Source: Diadema setosum (lineage: Eukaryota; Echinodermata; Echinoidea; Diadematoida; Diadematidae). From it: a stretch of 64,000 nucleotides of DNA. This document shows positions 22,056 to 33,872 of this stretch, piece after piece. The notes below the pieces were generated by a model. The model saw nothing but the letters and a program-made list of their open reading frames with translations. It ran no database searches and was not told the DNA's origin. Where the stretch lies: positions 32,651,180-32,715,179 of the forward strand of contig CM067066.1 of the NCBI GenBank assembly GCA_033980235.1, written 5' to 3'. Numbering within the stretch: the stretch's first letter is position 1; each line of letters opens with the position of its first letter. The position numbers were made by a program, and so were the translations under genes.

Positions 22056-22422
22056 GGAATGAGAATGTTTTCAAAATTTATAACAAATTGTAATTAACAA
22101 GGATGATGACATGACAGCCTCACAATAAGAACGCATGAGATGGGGCTAGAGGAAGCAGAACAAAAGAAGAAGACATGCATAGATTTTTCACAGGTTAACT
22201 TGTTGAGCAAGCGGTATTGTAATGGAATTACACTGCTACATTTCTGAAATATATGAGGCTCTGATGTCATCAATACTGTTCAATGTAATTTGTTTAAGAT
22301 TTTCAATTTATTGGTTTCTCTGCTCAATAACCAAAATAGATTCCACTAATCTATATGTGGAGCTGTTGATTTATGTACTACATGATGCGAAATTATGAAA
22401 ATCGTCCGGAATGCCCCCTTAA

Positions 22423-25249
22423 CCTTAACTGTGCCTCTGTAGATTTGGTACCCATAGATTATTACACGTTTGCTGTGAAATTGAATACAAGTTGGTCGTG
22501 GTGTGTGAAGGTTAGTGATGCATGCGGTATATTTGCCAGCTACTAAAGCAGAAGACATTAGCGTGCATCTGTAGTGCTAAAAGTAACGACTGACAAGCGA
22601 TGTTTGTTTTTCTCCTATGGATGTAAACACTGTTCTTTACTGGTATCTATTCTTTGTGAGTACAATGACATCAATGACATGAAGGACATGCTACCGATGA
22701 GAGGTAACTATTATGTCTATTTTTAGTCAGTAATTTGTTTTGCAAATTTTATCGTGAAGTTTGTGAGAAGATTGGTATGAATATGATTAATTTTTGCGTA
22801 TTTTCATAATTATGTACTTTTCAAACTTATATTACAGTTGTAAAATGTTTAAGCATTGATTGAGAGAAGAGCCATATATACAACAGAGGACTTCAGTTGC
22901 TCACCCAGCCGTTACCTGGCTACAGGGTGAATGCACTTGCAATAGTGTTGTATTTGTACAATGTATAATTGTACAGTGAACGAGGAGTCTTTCTATTTCT
23001 TTCTCTCCTGTTCTTTCTCACTCTCTTTCATTATCGCTATCCCCTTCTTAGTTTTTCTTTCTTAGCACCACCTGTGTACATGACCGTGTATGTTTTGTTG
23101 TGTGAAATACTTTGTTTTTGTTGTTGTAGTTAAGTAAGTCGATAGTTGGTTAAAACTGATTATTTATTTCTTTGTGCACGAGGCCCTAATATTAAGCTCG
23201 GCTTACTGGAGATCCTCCAGTATGGTACCTTGACTTTTTTAAAATTATGTCTCCGTTCTCTGTCAGAATGACTTGCTTTCCTTTCATGTGCAAAATCAGC
23301 CATGCATTATTATGAACAATGTGTATATTTCAGAAAGTGATCATAGTTGATTATTTGTACCATACTGAAATAGTAAAAATGAAAAAAAGATGAAAAAAAT
23401 GTTAAGTACAATGATTATGTACGCAGTACTAATATCTTACGTAGAATATAATGAATATCAATGGTTATGATGCATTTGCAAGTACAGTGAACACCAGCAA
23501 AATAAAGACTATAAAGCGGTAAATAAGATCGTACCGTTGAAAAGCTGATTTAGTTTCTTTGTGTGCATCGAGTTCTACCTTTGAGTGTCATTTTAAAGCT
23601 TTGCAATTTAAGGCTCCCATGATAGAGCAGTGGAAAGCATATCAGATTTTTGGTTGAACGTAATAACGCCACAAAGAGACGGAAGCTACCAGGTCACTGG
23701 TTATAAGCTCTTTCAAGTATAGATAGTAGCTCAATGTTGGTCCAATCACAATCTGGTTCAGCTTGAATATGGGTGAAAACAAAAAGATGGTATGGTTTCA
23801 CCATAAATGTTAGGATTTTATGCTCGATCTTGAAAAGCAATAAACTAGCAGAGAAAATAGTTCAATGTATATTTTGACACTTCATTGTTTGATTTCCTTT
23901 GATATGTGTTGATTTCTATCTTTCTTGTTTCCTTGATTTTGTGTTGAATTCTTTATTTTCGCCTCCTAGTCTGCTGAACCCTAAATCGCCCATTATCAAA
24001 CCCATTGCCAAACTTTTGTTTGGTGACAAGGTTATCAAAGAAAAGAAAAACAAATCACAACAAAATAAAAACAGATAAAGATATCTTCATTTACATTGAC
24101 CGAGTTCAGAATGGGAAACAGAGGATGGTGGAAAATAATGTTTGATCAGGTTCTTTCTACAGTTATTGCAAGCGAGTCCAGTCTGTGACATCACATATAG
24201 CGGGGTTTTGTTCACAGAAATGAGAGAGAATCCAGTTTATTTGGAATTTTAGTTAGTTTCGATAACATTTGAACTGGATTACAGGTGGAAATTATGTACT
24301 TTTATGCAAATATGCGGCTATATAATTTAAGGGACATGTCCTCTGTATGTATAGTCTGAGAGTATCACCACTGTTTATTGAAGGTTGTAAAAATAATTTC
24401 ACTATTCCATATAATTTCCATGTGATGTGAATGTTTTGGCCCTATTGAAACCAATGGATAAGGGGAGCATTGTTGATGAGTGTTTTTTCGTGGTAACGCC
24501 TTTTTTAATCATTCTTGGTATACATTTTCTTTATTTAGGCCTACTTGAACAATTGTTCTCCCAAGCTAAGAACCCAGTGAATGAAGATATTATTGCTCTG
24601 TTACCTTCTAATCATTGTTACGTTCATGAATTCATTTTTTTATTTCCAACAAAAACACAACAATAATTTACGGAAATTGAATACATGAATAGATAATAAA
24701 ATAAACAAAATGTATATGTTTGTGAAATATTGAAAGTATACGATAATGCTGTGAACGAGGAGAAATGCTAAAAAGCAATGCTCGTAGGGTGCATCCCTAC
24801 GTAATACAACAAGTCACATGGTTAAGCTAATAATTATTATACATAAAAAGAGGAAATACGAAACAAACACGGAGAACTAACTAATCTTGAACAAACACCC
24901 TAGACAAAGTACCCACATTAGCCGCGATCACACTGGCAAAATAACGAATAGTTTAAAATCGCGATCTTTAAGATTTCAAAATTTTGCCACTGTGACTGCA
25001 AACTTCTCGCGAAACTTCCCACTCCAACGGATATTTCCTCAACATCCAAACTTCTCGATCTTTTGCCCGAGTGACCGCGCCTACTTAGTCGCTTTCATGC
25101 AGTACAGAAAGAAGAGAAAGATGTCGCTGTTCCACTAGCTAAGATCGCGAAGTTTAAGATCATAGCCTTTAGTATCTCAGTCTTTAGCCAAGAGAAACTA
25201 ATCACTTGGTGTGAACATTGAAAGGTAGGTGACTATAATGTAACAAGAA
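22423..25249. other. Intergenic, no gene seen
   Basis: AT-rich sequence without convincing coding, RNA or element boundaries. Around 23607-23720 there is weak tRNA-like text, too degraded to call. Confidence 0.6.
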
Positions 25250-25484
25250 TTAAGGGGTGGTTGGGGCCTCTGAGCAATTGCTTGATTTAAAAAAAAAATG
25301 AAGTTTAATGTTACTGTTTATTTGCAACCATTAAAGAATAAGCAAAATTCTATGACTTCATAGTTGTTATTTAAAAAAATCTTGAATTTAATGACGGAAC
25401 TCAGATAAATCTCTATAGATAATAACACTTTTTTTTTTCAAATTGATTATGAAAAAACAAACTTGAATTTGGGGTCGCCTTTAA
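25250..25484. mobile_element. Possible short TTAA-flanked element
   Basis: TTAAGGGG stands at 25250 and GGGGTCGCCTTTAA ends at 25484. Read inward from the right, the end TTAAAGGCGACC is identical to the left end of the element at 21370. The left end matches poorly, so this may be a damaged or single-ended copy. Confidence 0.3.
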
Positions 25485-26033
25485 AGGAATCATAACGTTT
25501 TGGTTGAGACCTAACCTCAGGTTTCTAACTTTTCGGTTGTTGGAATGGCCAATTTGATTATTTTTTTTTATGGCTGAGATACCCAAAACAGAGCCATCAT
25601 AAAAAAAAAAAAACATGTAAACGATGGGACCCACCTTTTTATTACGATCGCTTTGTTTTGCTCTGTTTTTTTTTATGTCTCGGCCATTCTAAAACTGATT
25701 TTCGTCAAATAAGCTTGAATTAGAATTGCATGTTCTGTACTATTTCACAAGTGGTTTCTTGATATCTCGCAAAAAGTAAAACAGCCAAATCCCCATCTCC
25801 ACCAATATTATACTAGTCCTTTAAACTATCAAAAAGATTATTCCAGTTTTTGAGACCAGCAAATGTGAATACAGACAGTGTGAAAATATTACTAGTTAAG
25901 GGAAAATGAAATTCATTAGAGTGACGATCCATCGCTAAACCCATTGAAAAATGATGGATTTAGCGCCTGTTGGAAGCAAGCTCTTTATAGGTGTATACAT
26001 ATATCTGTGTCTTTATAACATGCATATTACGTG

Positions 26034-26035
<2 letters not shown>

Positions 26036-26093
<58 letters not shown>

Positions 26094-26095
26094 CA
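26036..26095. repeat. (TA)n microsatellite
   Basis: A long uninterrupted alternating TA run follows GTGTATATG and precedes CATACATATAG. Confidence 0.95.
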
Positions 26096-26486
26096 TATAG
26101 GGCCTACATATATACATAATATATATATGTCATTGTTGCGTGTCTGAAGCTCGTCAGATCATTGCTCTGATACAAATAGAACTAAAGGGTCCGAAGGTGA
26201 AACATTGCTCACTTCCTATTATGTTCTCGCTCTGTGTAATACTCTCTGTCTTGCGCAATACGCCCGTTCGGTGAGTCAGAAATATTGCAATATTCGCTAA
26301 ATGTGAAAAAAAAAAGGAAAATACGAAAAAATAGAAAAAGTGAAGAAAGAAAAGGCGAAAAATTCTAAATCTATTTTGTCAACGACTGCATCACTGTATA
26401 CGCATTTTACTAACGGTGTTTCAACGAAATGGTGCATGCCGCAACTCACACGCTCAGAAGATGAAAGTACTAGAAACCTGGTAATG

Positions 26487-26856
26487 TTAAAGGGGATGGC
26501 TAGTAACTGATCAGTGGGAATCAATGGGAATGCTGGGGGATAATTATTCCGATTCTTGTGGGATTCATTTACGAGTACATTATATTTCCATTGTTGTGCG
26601 AAAATTATTTGCTTCAGAACGGTCTCACATTCAAGTATTGTGCAGTTTAATGCCCCGTCACTGTACAGGCATGCTAACCTAGATATTATACATTAAACTG
26701 CACATTACTTGAATGTGAGACCATTCTGAAACAAACAATTTTCACACAAAAATAGATACATAATGTACTCTTGAATAAATCCCACAACGATTGGAACAAT
26801 CATCCCCCAGCATTCTCACTGATTCCCATTGATCAGTTACTAGCCATCCCCTTTAA
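26487..26856. mobile_element. Foldback MITE with TTAA ends (piggyBac-type)
   Basis: TTAA is followed by AGGGGATGGCTAGTAACTGA on the left. The right end is the inverse, TCAGTTACTAGCCATCCCCT, then TTAA. Inverted similarity continues inward through GGGAATC, GCTGGGGG, the CGAAAAT/ATTTTCAC segments and GTCTCACATTCAAG to a loop near 26670. The whole 370-bp unit is one imperfect hairpin without coding capacity. TTAA at both ends fits piggyBac-type target choice. Confidence 0.75.
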
Positions 26857-27227
26857 TGTCGCAAGCAAACCATACGAACCTTTAAGGTATTATTTACTAT
26901 TTGTTTGCAAATGAAACAAAATCCCAGGTTTAGTGCTTAAAAATAGTTGTAAGATGTGAGTTACGGAAAGAAACAACCAATGTAAAATGTTACCAGTAAT
27001 CAGAATAATAAATGTTGTATGTATTGTTGAACATACAAAATGTGAATATTAGTTATAATAAGATTGTTTCTACAATAAATCGTCTACAGTTATGGCTCAC
27101 TGAGAAAAATAGTGATATCTTCTAATAGTTTGGGCTTTATTGCGATTTTTTTTATATAGTAAGATGTTTTATTATACAACTGACCTACACATATGCATCA
27201 AATATAATAACTCCAACATATTTCAAA

Positions 27228-27539
27228 CCACTGCTCCCAATAGTAAACAGTACCTTTGAATCAAAAGAAGAAAAAAACACTTCCCGTCATATTTTACCGA
27301 AATCCCTCCCCCCCCCCCCCCGATTCTGCTGGACATGTTGCGAAATTCACTCAATGTGAAAACAGGAAGCGAGACGGTATTGCGAAGAGCAGCATGAAAG
27401 TGCCTCTTGGTGACAAGAAAATACAGGTATGCAGGATTGTATGGCAATGATAGTAGGCCCCATAACACTTAGCATAAAGAGAGGGCGGGGGGGGGATTGG
27501 TAGGTAGAACATCTTGTTGAAAGATATTTGCAGCCTCAG
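27228..27539. repeat. About 312-bp interspersed repeat, copy 1 (inside LINE fragment)
   Basis: It runs from CCACTGCTCCCAATAGT to GATATTTGCAGCCTCAG and includes an A-rich patch, a C-run near 27307-27322 and a G-run near 27486-27495. Copy 2 lies at 28415-28734 in the same direction. It interrupts the reverse-transcriptase reading frame just after the FADD motif. Confidence 0.75.
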
Positions 27540-28414
27540 AGTCATCGGCGAAAAGTATGAATGATAACACTTGGGAGGAAGCACAAAAATCATTAATATA
27601 AACAATAAACAACAACGGCCCCAATATTCTACCTTGTGGCACGCCAGTGGCACGCCACAAATTAATTCTCTCATATCAGAGTTATACTTGTTTATTGAAA
27701 CATATTGTTTACGATCAGTTAGATAACTCCTGAACCACTCCAAGGCCTTCCCACGTACACCACAGTGGGACAACTTATAAAGCAATATATTATGATTAAT
27801 AGTGTCGAAGGCCTTGGAGAAGTCCAGGAAGATACCGATCAAATGAGAGTTATTATCTAAAGCATGTGCTACTTTGTCAATGAAATTAAAAAATGCATGA
27901 GAAGTGCTATGTTTTTCTCGGAAACCAAACTGGGAGTTTGTTAGAACACAATGCGTCTTCAAAAATTCATTGTTCTTTTATATATAATTTTCTCTAAGAT
28001 TTTTGAGAAACAAGATGATAAAGAAATAGGTCTGTAATTACTAATATCTAAGTTATCTCCATTCTTAAATATAGGAATAACTTTGGCTATTTTCATTTGT
28101 TCCGGAAACTGACCATTTGACATTGATAAATTGAAAATATACACCAAAGGATCCACAATATATAGCTCTTTTTAAAATCATATTCCTTATATCATCATAA
28201 CCTGCACGTTTTTTTATTTTTCAAACCAGAAACAATATCAATAACCTCATACCTAGCGGAAGGAGTAAAAAATATAGAATGTGTATTATGCTGATTCAAA
28301 AAATCAGTAAAATGTTTATCAGTATTGGGAATTTCTTGAGCAATATCTTCTCCAATAGTTGTAAAATATTTATTGAAAACATTTGCAATATCATCAAATC
28401 GAATTTTCGATATA
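27469..28414 (-). pseudogene. Non-LTR retrotransposon reverse-transcriptase fragment (CR1/Jockey-like), broken
   Basis: Read on the minus strand from 28414, the text begins with the segment before the RT fingers (FNKYFTTIGEDIA, SARYEVIDIVSGLKNKK). It continues in another frame at 28156 with IPIFKNGD, NYRPISLSS and FSKILEKIIYKR, then from 27962 with QFGFREKHSTSHA. The catalytic motif A, LDFSKAFDTINH, follows. Near 27660 it changes frame to GVPQGRILGPLLF and YINDF, and ends at motif C FADD. At least two frameshifts and the inserted repeat show it is dead. The endonuclease and the C-terminal part are absent. The spelling matches CR1/L2/Jockey-type LINEs; the exact clade is not resolved. Confidence 0.85.
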
Positions 28415-28734
28415 CCACTGCTCCCAATAGTGAACAGTACCTTTGAAGCAAAAGAAGAAGGAAAAAAAAAAAACACCTCCCGTCACATTTTACCGAAATC
28501 CCTCCCCCCCCCCCCCCGATTCTGCTGGACATGTTGCGAAATTCACTCAATGTGAAAATAAGGAGCGAGACGATATTGCGAAGACCAGCATAAAAGTACC
28601 TCTTCGTGACAAGAAAATACAAGTATGCAGGATTGTATGGCAATGATAGTAGGCCCCATAACACTTTGCATGAAGAGAGGGGGGGGGGGGATTGGTAGGT
28701 AGAACATCTTGTCGAAAGATATTTGCAGCCTGAG
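28415..28734. repeat. About 320-bp interspersed repeat, copy 2
   Basis: A direct repeat of 27228-27539 with scattered substitutions and differing homopolymer lengths. It abuts the pre-RT part of the same LINE fragment on its left side. Confidence 0.75.
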
Positions 28735-29344
28735 GATTCGAAACAAGGAGCTCAAGCCACCATTTATAAAGCAGTGCAATTTTAGCACTTTCAAGAAGAT
28801 ACTACTGTATTACAACGTACTGATTTCACGTACACAAGCTTTATGAAAAAAAATGTGTATTTCACTGGAGAAACTACACACACGGAAAGCCAAATCTGTC
28901 ACTGATCATGTTTCCAAACAATTCCCTCTTTTGGTCCATTTCGATCGCCACATGTTTACGTCTATAGGCTCCCACTTATTTGTTTTACTCACATTGGCAC
29001 AACAACTTTACATTTCATTACTCAGTTACTGTGTTAAGGGGACAGAGAAGATGGAATCCTACAAGGAAAAAGTGAATATGGCTCTCATTCCAGCTCCCTG
29101 TGTAATCTGTATGGTCAGATGTAGGTAGAAAGCCTAATGGTACTCGATGTGAATGTGGCTGATCAATGTAAATGCATGCGTCACAGGGGCGGATCCAGGA
29201 ATTCCGTAAAGGGGGAACCTTTACAAAATAAAAGGGGGCTCCCCTTTTTTTTCCTTTTTATTTCTTATGTTTTAACAAAAAATAAAGAGGGAGGGGCGCG
29301 ACAGGTGAGCCCCCACCTGGATACGCCACGGCGTCAGAACAGGT

Positions 29345-29393
29345 ATGTGTATTGTGTGTGTTTGTGTATGTGTGCGTGCGTGTGTGTGTGTTG
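29345..29393. repeat. (TG)n microsatellite
   Basis: Imperfect GTGTGT/GCGTG run ending at TTGATTTAATG. Confidence 0.85.
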
Positions 29394-29517
29394 ATTTAAT
29401 GTGCAAGCAATGTTAATGTGTCAGTTTTCATCATAATGTAGTACCACATGACTGTGTTTTGTCGCTGAAAAAGAAATGACTAATTAACAGATGCAAACAC
29501 AAATGACGGAAACTATA

Positions 29518-30135
29518 CAGGGTGGCCCAGAAAGAACGGTACACCTAAGATCTTTAATTTCAGCAACATTGTTGCAGAAATGTCATTATTTTGCATGCTG
29601 TTGGAAAGGCCATTCTTTTTCAAATAGAATGAGACCAAGTTCTTTAATTTTGGTGAATGCGTTATGATTTTAGGACCATTTTTGTCAACCCTTGGAATTT
29701 TCAAAATGTGATCATTTTGCACTCTGAGAGATACCGAAACCAGCGAGAATTCGGCTTGCCATAGAACCAGTTACGTTCACAATGTGTGGAATGTGGTTGT
29801 CATTGTCCGTTACCATTGTGAATGAGACGACCTGACGACAATAACACCGTCCGCCCCACATTCCGCACATTGTGAACGCTGCTGGTTCTATGGCAAGCCG
29901 AATTCTCGCTGGTTTCGGTATCTCTGAGAGTACAAAAATGATCACATTTTGAAAATTGTAAGGGTTGACAAAAATGGTTTTAAAATCATAACGCATTAAC
30001 CAAAATTAAAGAACTTGGTATCATTATATTGGAAAAGGAATGGCCTTTCCAATAGTATGCAAAATAGTGACATATTAGCAACAATATAACTCAAATTAAA
30101 GATCTTAGATGTTCCGTTCTTTTTGGGCCACCCTG
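29518..30135. mobile_element. Mariner-like foldback MITE with TA target duplication
   Basis: The left end CAGGGTGGCCCAGAAAGAAC and the inverted right end (GTTCTTTTTGGGCCACCCTG) are flanked by TA (29516-29517 and 30136-30137). Inverted similarity runs through almost the whole 618 bp, with a second nested inverted pair around the GAATTCGGCTTGCCATAG segment near 29745 and 29890. The end sequence and TA duplication fit a Tc1/mariner-type non-autonomous element. There is no transposase frame. Confidence 0.82.
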
Positions 30136-30302
30136 TATAGTAGCTGTGACATCTTCCTCTGTTGCTGAGATGGGAGTGCTATTATAGGAATAAAGGAAGC
30201 AGAATCTTATCAATGAGAGTGACGACGATGCTGTTGCCAGCAAGGAGACCCCTCGTGTGTGTCTGTTGCTTCTCAACAGCAACAGGATAACATACTGAAA
30301 AA

Positions 30303-30608
30303 AGCTGGGAAACTCAAGGAATCAGAGGCGACTCGGCACATTGCGATTCGAAAGGACTACACATGACTCCTCTTGAAAGGGAACAACAAAGAGAAAATGT
30401 CAGGAAGTGGAAAGCTCAAGCAGCGTGTGCAGCATACTGAAGGTAGGAGTACTGAAGCATACTGAAGCTGGGAAACTCAAGGAATCAGAGGCGACTCGGC
30501 ACATTGCGATTCGAAAGGACATGACTCCTCTTGAAAGGGAACAACAAAGAGAAAATGTCAGGAAGTGGAAAGCTCAAGCAGCGTGTGCAGCATACTGAAG
30601 GTAGGAGT
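30303..30608 (+). repeat. Tandem duplication of a LINE ORF1-like segment
   Basis: Two copies (30303-30450 and 30466-30608, period 163) encode KLKESEATRHIAIRKD, then MTPLEREQQRENVRKWKAQ. The second copy is in one open frame. The first has five extra bases that break it. The IRKDMTPLER-type text resembles the end of ORF1 proteins of some LINEs, followed here by a noncoding stretch. This identification is tentative. Confidence 0.45.
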
Positions 30609-31186
30609 AACCGACAATTAACCTCCTGGAAGGAACACTACACCTCGACATGCACAGTTTAATTCTCGAGAGCCATCTGCTGCTACTCCACATGCAAGGC
30701 AGCAGGCAGGTGATCGAGCTGCAGAGCTTCCACCTCAGAGTCAGCAGACTGGTGCCTTATCTGCTACCTGCCCCACCTTTGAATTACGCCTGAGCCCCAT
30801 ATTATTTACCGACAGGGGACGGGGGGCAAAACACATTGGCCCCATCAAGTTTGTAAATGCGTTCAATCTTGTATTTATGCCTCCAACATTGTAAATGCGT
30901 TAATTTCATATGCCATAGGCAGTCTAGTCACCAGTCTAATCTTGTCAATTCTGAATCAGAGTTTGATGCGTCTACTATTCCTGTGAAAAGGGGGTCTGGA
31001 AATAAGGTTGAGTTGTCTATCACGTAAAGGCTATAAAATGCTGACACCTAGACCCCGTTTACAGTGCAGGGCTGGGCCAAGCCCAGGCCGAGCCCAGGCT
31101 TACTCTCTCTCTCTCAAAAAAAAAAAAAAAAAATCGAGTGAAAATATTCACTCTTGACGAAGTGAATACATAAAAGAGTGAATTTA

Positions 31187-31344
31187 GAGTGAAACTGGAG
31201 TAAATTTTGAGTGAAAATGTTCATTTTCACTCGTTTTAGAGTGACTTCAGGGATCACTCAAAAATCTTCGATTGATCCCTGAGGTCACTCCAAAACGAGT
31301 GAAAATGAACATTTTCACTTGAAATTCACTCCAATTTCACTCTA
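31187..31344. repeat. Inverted repeat (imperfect hairpin) beside a poly-A run
   Basis: Arms of about 70 bp contain GAGTGAAAATG, CACTCGTTTT and GATCCCTGA in mirrored order, with the loop near 31266. A CT run and a 19-base A run lie just upstream (31103-31134). This is probably a small foldback element. Confidence 0.7.
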
Positions 31345-31366
31345 AAGGTGCTAGTCTTACTAATAA

Positions 31367-31570
31367 AAACCCTAGTCAGAGGGCTCTTAGATTATTGTTC
31401 TTCTGCATGGAATGAGCTTACAAAGAGTGATAAAAAAGAGCTTGAATCGGTTCAGAGGAGCGACCAAGTTGGTATCTGAAATTAGAGCATTGCATTCTGA
31501 CAGACTCAAGCCTTTGGGAATTCCATCCCTCGAGTACAGACTTAAAGGTGCAGATATGATTCAAATATAT
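31367..31570 (+). pseudogene. LINE reverse-transcriptase C-terminal fragment
   Basis: The frame beginning near 31367 reads LVRGLLDYCSSAWNELTK and ESVQR. After a one-base shift it continues RGATKLVSEIRALHSDRLKP and LGIPSLEYRLKGADMIQIYS. This is the thumb region after the RT palm in CR1/L2/Jockey-type LINEs (the VQRRATK and LPSLEYRR motifs). It is short and frameshifted, so it is a relic. Confidence 0.8.
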
Positions 31571-33642
31571 TCAAAATATTGCATGATATGGAAGATTTTG
31601 ATCCAGCTGTTTTCTTTGTCGTTTCTTGCTCAGGATTTTGACTTGTTGTACGGCCCTTTACAAGCCTTTTGACTTACTGGGCGTCATCATAGGTAATTCA
31701 GGTAAGGTAATTTAGTAAGATACATTGCCAAATTTTGCCAAAATTTGTTGACGTGGCCTCTTTTTCGGGCTCTCATAAAAGGAAGAAAAAATAAGGGGGG
31801 GGGGGGTAAGTGGTCGCATTACGGAAAATGTGGCTGACTTAAAATGATGATTAATTGCGATTGCATTTAACTGTCAAAGGTATAGGTCTATATTGCCCAT
31901 GTGTGAATGACACAGTATTTTACTGATGGTCATACCAAACAGAACCCTCCGCGCTGCTTTATTCCACATTACAGTGCGATCCCATTCCATCAGTAGCCGT
32001 ATCCAAGTTGACTTCAGCAAATATATAGGGTGAAATCAAATAAACAGAATAATATACGCTGAAATCAGATGGAATTTATTCAAGCACCAAAGGATTAAAT
32101 GAATTGAAACGCTTAAGACGTTATCACTGTTTTCCAGCACTATAAAACTTGTAGGCGCTAATGCAATGGATCAATGAGTTATTAAATGTTTGCGAACTAC
32201 AACCATGATACCCGTAATCATTCTCACCTTCGCCTGATCGCATGACAGGTTTTCAATTGTTTCTGTCTTAAGTGCTCTCTTGACAATTTTGTGACTAATG
32301 TCAAACTCTGCTATTTTAACGCGAGTGGGATTCCCCAGAAATCACGACGAGTGTGCTGATTAGACGCTGCTATGTGCTGTGTGGCGAAATCGATGATTTT
32401 TCATTCTAATCCTTCATTCACGTATAGACACAGCCGGGTGGCCATCATTGCTGATCCTGACGGTCAAAATGGTCTGAGCCCGAACTTGGAAATTGGTTGG
32501 CGAGGCATTTCATTCATCATATAGGATATCAAAAGCAGTCATGTTTTCGGTTCGTTCGAAGTCGCCAATGTCGGTTCGTTCAAATGAGTGTCACCTCTCG
32601 CATTTCCTTCTACGTATGATCTGCAGTGCAAGGGATCGACTCCAAATAGTAAGGAAGATATGCGTTTGCTTGCTTGTTTGATTTTTGTTTGTTTTTGTTT
32701 TTGTATGGTAAATTCGATCAGCAACTCCGGCAACAGACATGACAGAGGACTCTGGTAAAGAACAATGATAATGATAATAATAACATATCATAAAATGTGC
32801 TAACTCCATGTATGTTGGAAAGCTAAAATGCGATATTGGACAAGTATGTTTCCATGCAAAATTTGAAAGGTTCAACAGAGGAGCAGTTGTATAACCGTGA
32901 GGTGCCCTCCCCCCCCCCATAATATACACCCTGAACTTTTGTTCATCAGTACTTCAAGCAACCGTGTTCTAGAATCGAATGTCTTATACATCGGATGATG
33001 CTATGCTCGTTCTTGTTTGTTTGTTTCATTTCCATCTGAGGAGATGGCTGGACTTTTTCACCAAACAGAGGTGATCGGACAATTAAGAGCAGAAGATACG
33101 AACTGTAGAGATTATGAACCCTTCGCCATGGTGTTTGCGATTGTTTTCGTTGGAGTAAAACTGATAAACATCCCCTGACTAAAACAAAGAAACACACACA
33201 TACACACAAGCATTGGATTTACGAGTGTTTTTGTTTGTTTGTTTGTTTGACCTCTTGGCTTATATTCAACAGAACTGGACTAAATTTTCAGAGGTTTTAA
33301 ACAGAAAAAAGTTCGGTGGTATCCTCATGTGATAGAAAGATGAAAACACACCATGCAATGCATTGTCGCTAAACGGGTCTACAAATTATACCGTGAAAAA
33401 GCACCATTCATCTATAAGGCGGCTAATTGATGACTTGCAAATTCTCAGGCGGTTTGAACTGCAATTTCACATTATCCTGATGAAACTTATTATCAGTATT
33501 AGCAATGATTGTCGCTAGTTTGCATAGGAGTACGGCCAATCTCTAGGATCATTTTTTATCGTAAACATTGTGATGATGAGCTCGTTAATTGTGTCATGTG
33601 AAGCTTTCAATAATTACATTTATGTCTGAATTTCATCATCCA
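31571..33642. other. Intergenic, upstream of gene B
   Basis: No gene recognised. It holds a G-run near 31796-31806, a C-run near 32908 and a TTTG repeat near 33226-33249. The promoter of gene B is expected here or further left, but I see no clear core element. Confidence 0.6.
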
Positions 33643-33645
33643 GTA

Positions 33646-33872
33646 ATGGCAAGTCCACGCAACGCCAACTACGATAGGGGAAGTGATGGATGGAGAGTAG
33701 ATGGTGTGAGGGTCAGTGAAGAGAGAGGAGGGTCAAGACGACATCCAAATGCATTTCATTCAGGAGTTCCGAACACAGAAGTGAAGCATAAGGGTGCAGA
33801 TGGCTCCAGGATAGGGGTAGTATGTTCGATCCGAGGTCGTCGAGGTTTTGAGAGGATACAGGACTCTGTCAG
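33646..33872 (+). CDS. ZNFX1: ZNFX1-like gene B, first coding exon
   Basis: From ATG at 33646 the exon encodes 75 residues, beginning MASPRNANYDRGSDGW and ending DSV plus AG before donor GTAACT. It is Arg-, Gly- and Ser-rich and looks disordered. A probable acceptor (CATCCAG ending 33643) lies just before the ATG, so an untranslated exon upstream is likely. The leftover phase joins AG to A of the acceptor at 34854/34855, making Arg-Pro-Gly. Gene C has an exon of similar size (59863-60086) with the same MAS start and SVR end, which supports this assignment although the sequences in between are not alike. Total coding length with the other exons is 5985 nt, an exact multiple of three. Confidence 0.72.

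Larger units (their letters stand above)
21370..22422. mobile_element. TTAA-flanked non-autonomous DNA element (piggyBac-type), interrupted by a SINE cluster
   Basis: The ends are TTAAAGGCGACCTCCGG on the left and, read inward from the right, TTAAGGGGGCATTCCGG. Both continue into GAYGATTTTCA, an imperfect inverted end of about 27 bp, and TTAA stands at both limits. This fits a TTAA-target (piggyBac-like) MITE. No transposase frame is present. A 573-bp retroposed insert sits inside it (21482-22054). A similar lone end is seen near 60920-60957. Confidence 0.5.

Noticed and set aside
23607..23720. Second tRNA-like sequence (GGCTCCCATGATAGAGCAGT)
   Set aside because: Only vague D-arm similarity, with no convincing B box or stems.
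24887..25138. 83-codon basic frame on the + strand
   Set aside because: The text is repetitive in Phe, Arg and Ser without conserved motifs and lies in interspersed-repeat-like DNA with CGCGATC phrases.
31103..31134. CT run followed by a 19-A run as the end of a processed pseudogene
   Set aside because: No coding or transcript-like sequence precedes it, and the neighbouring inverted repeat explains the region better.
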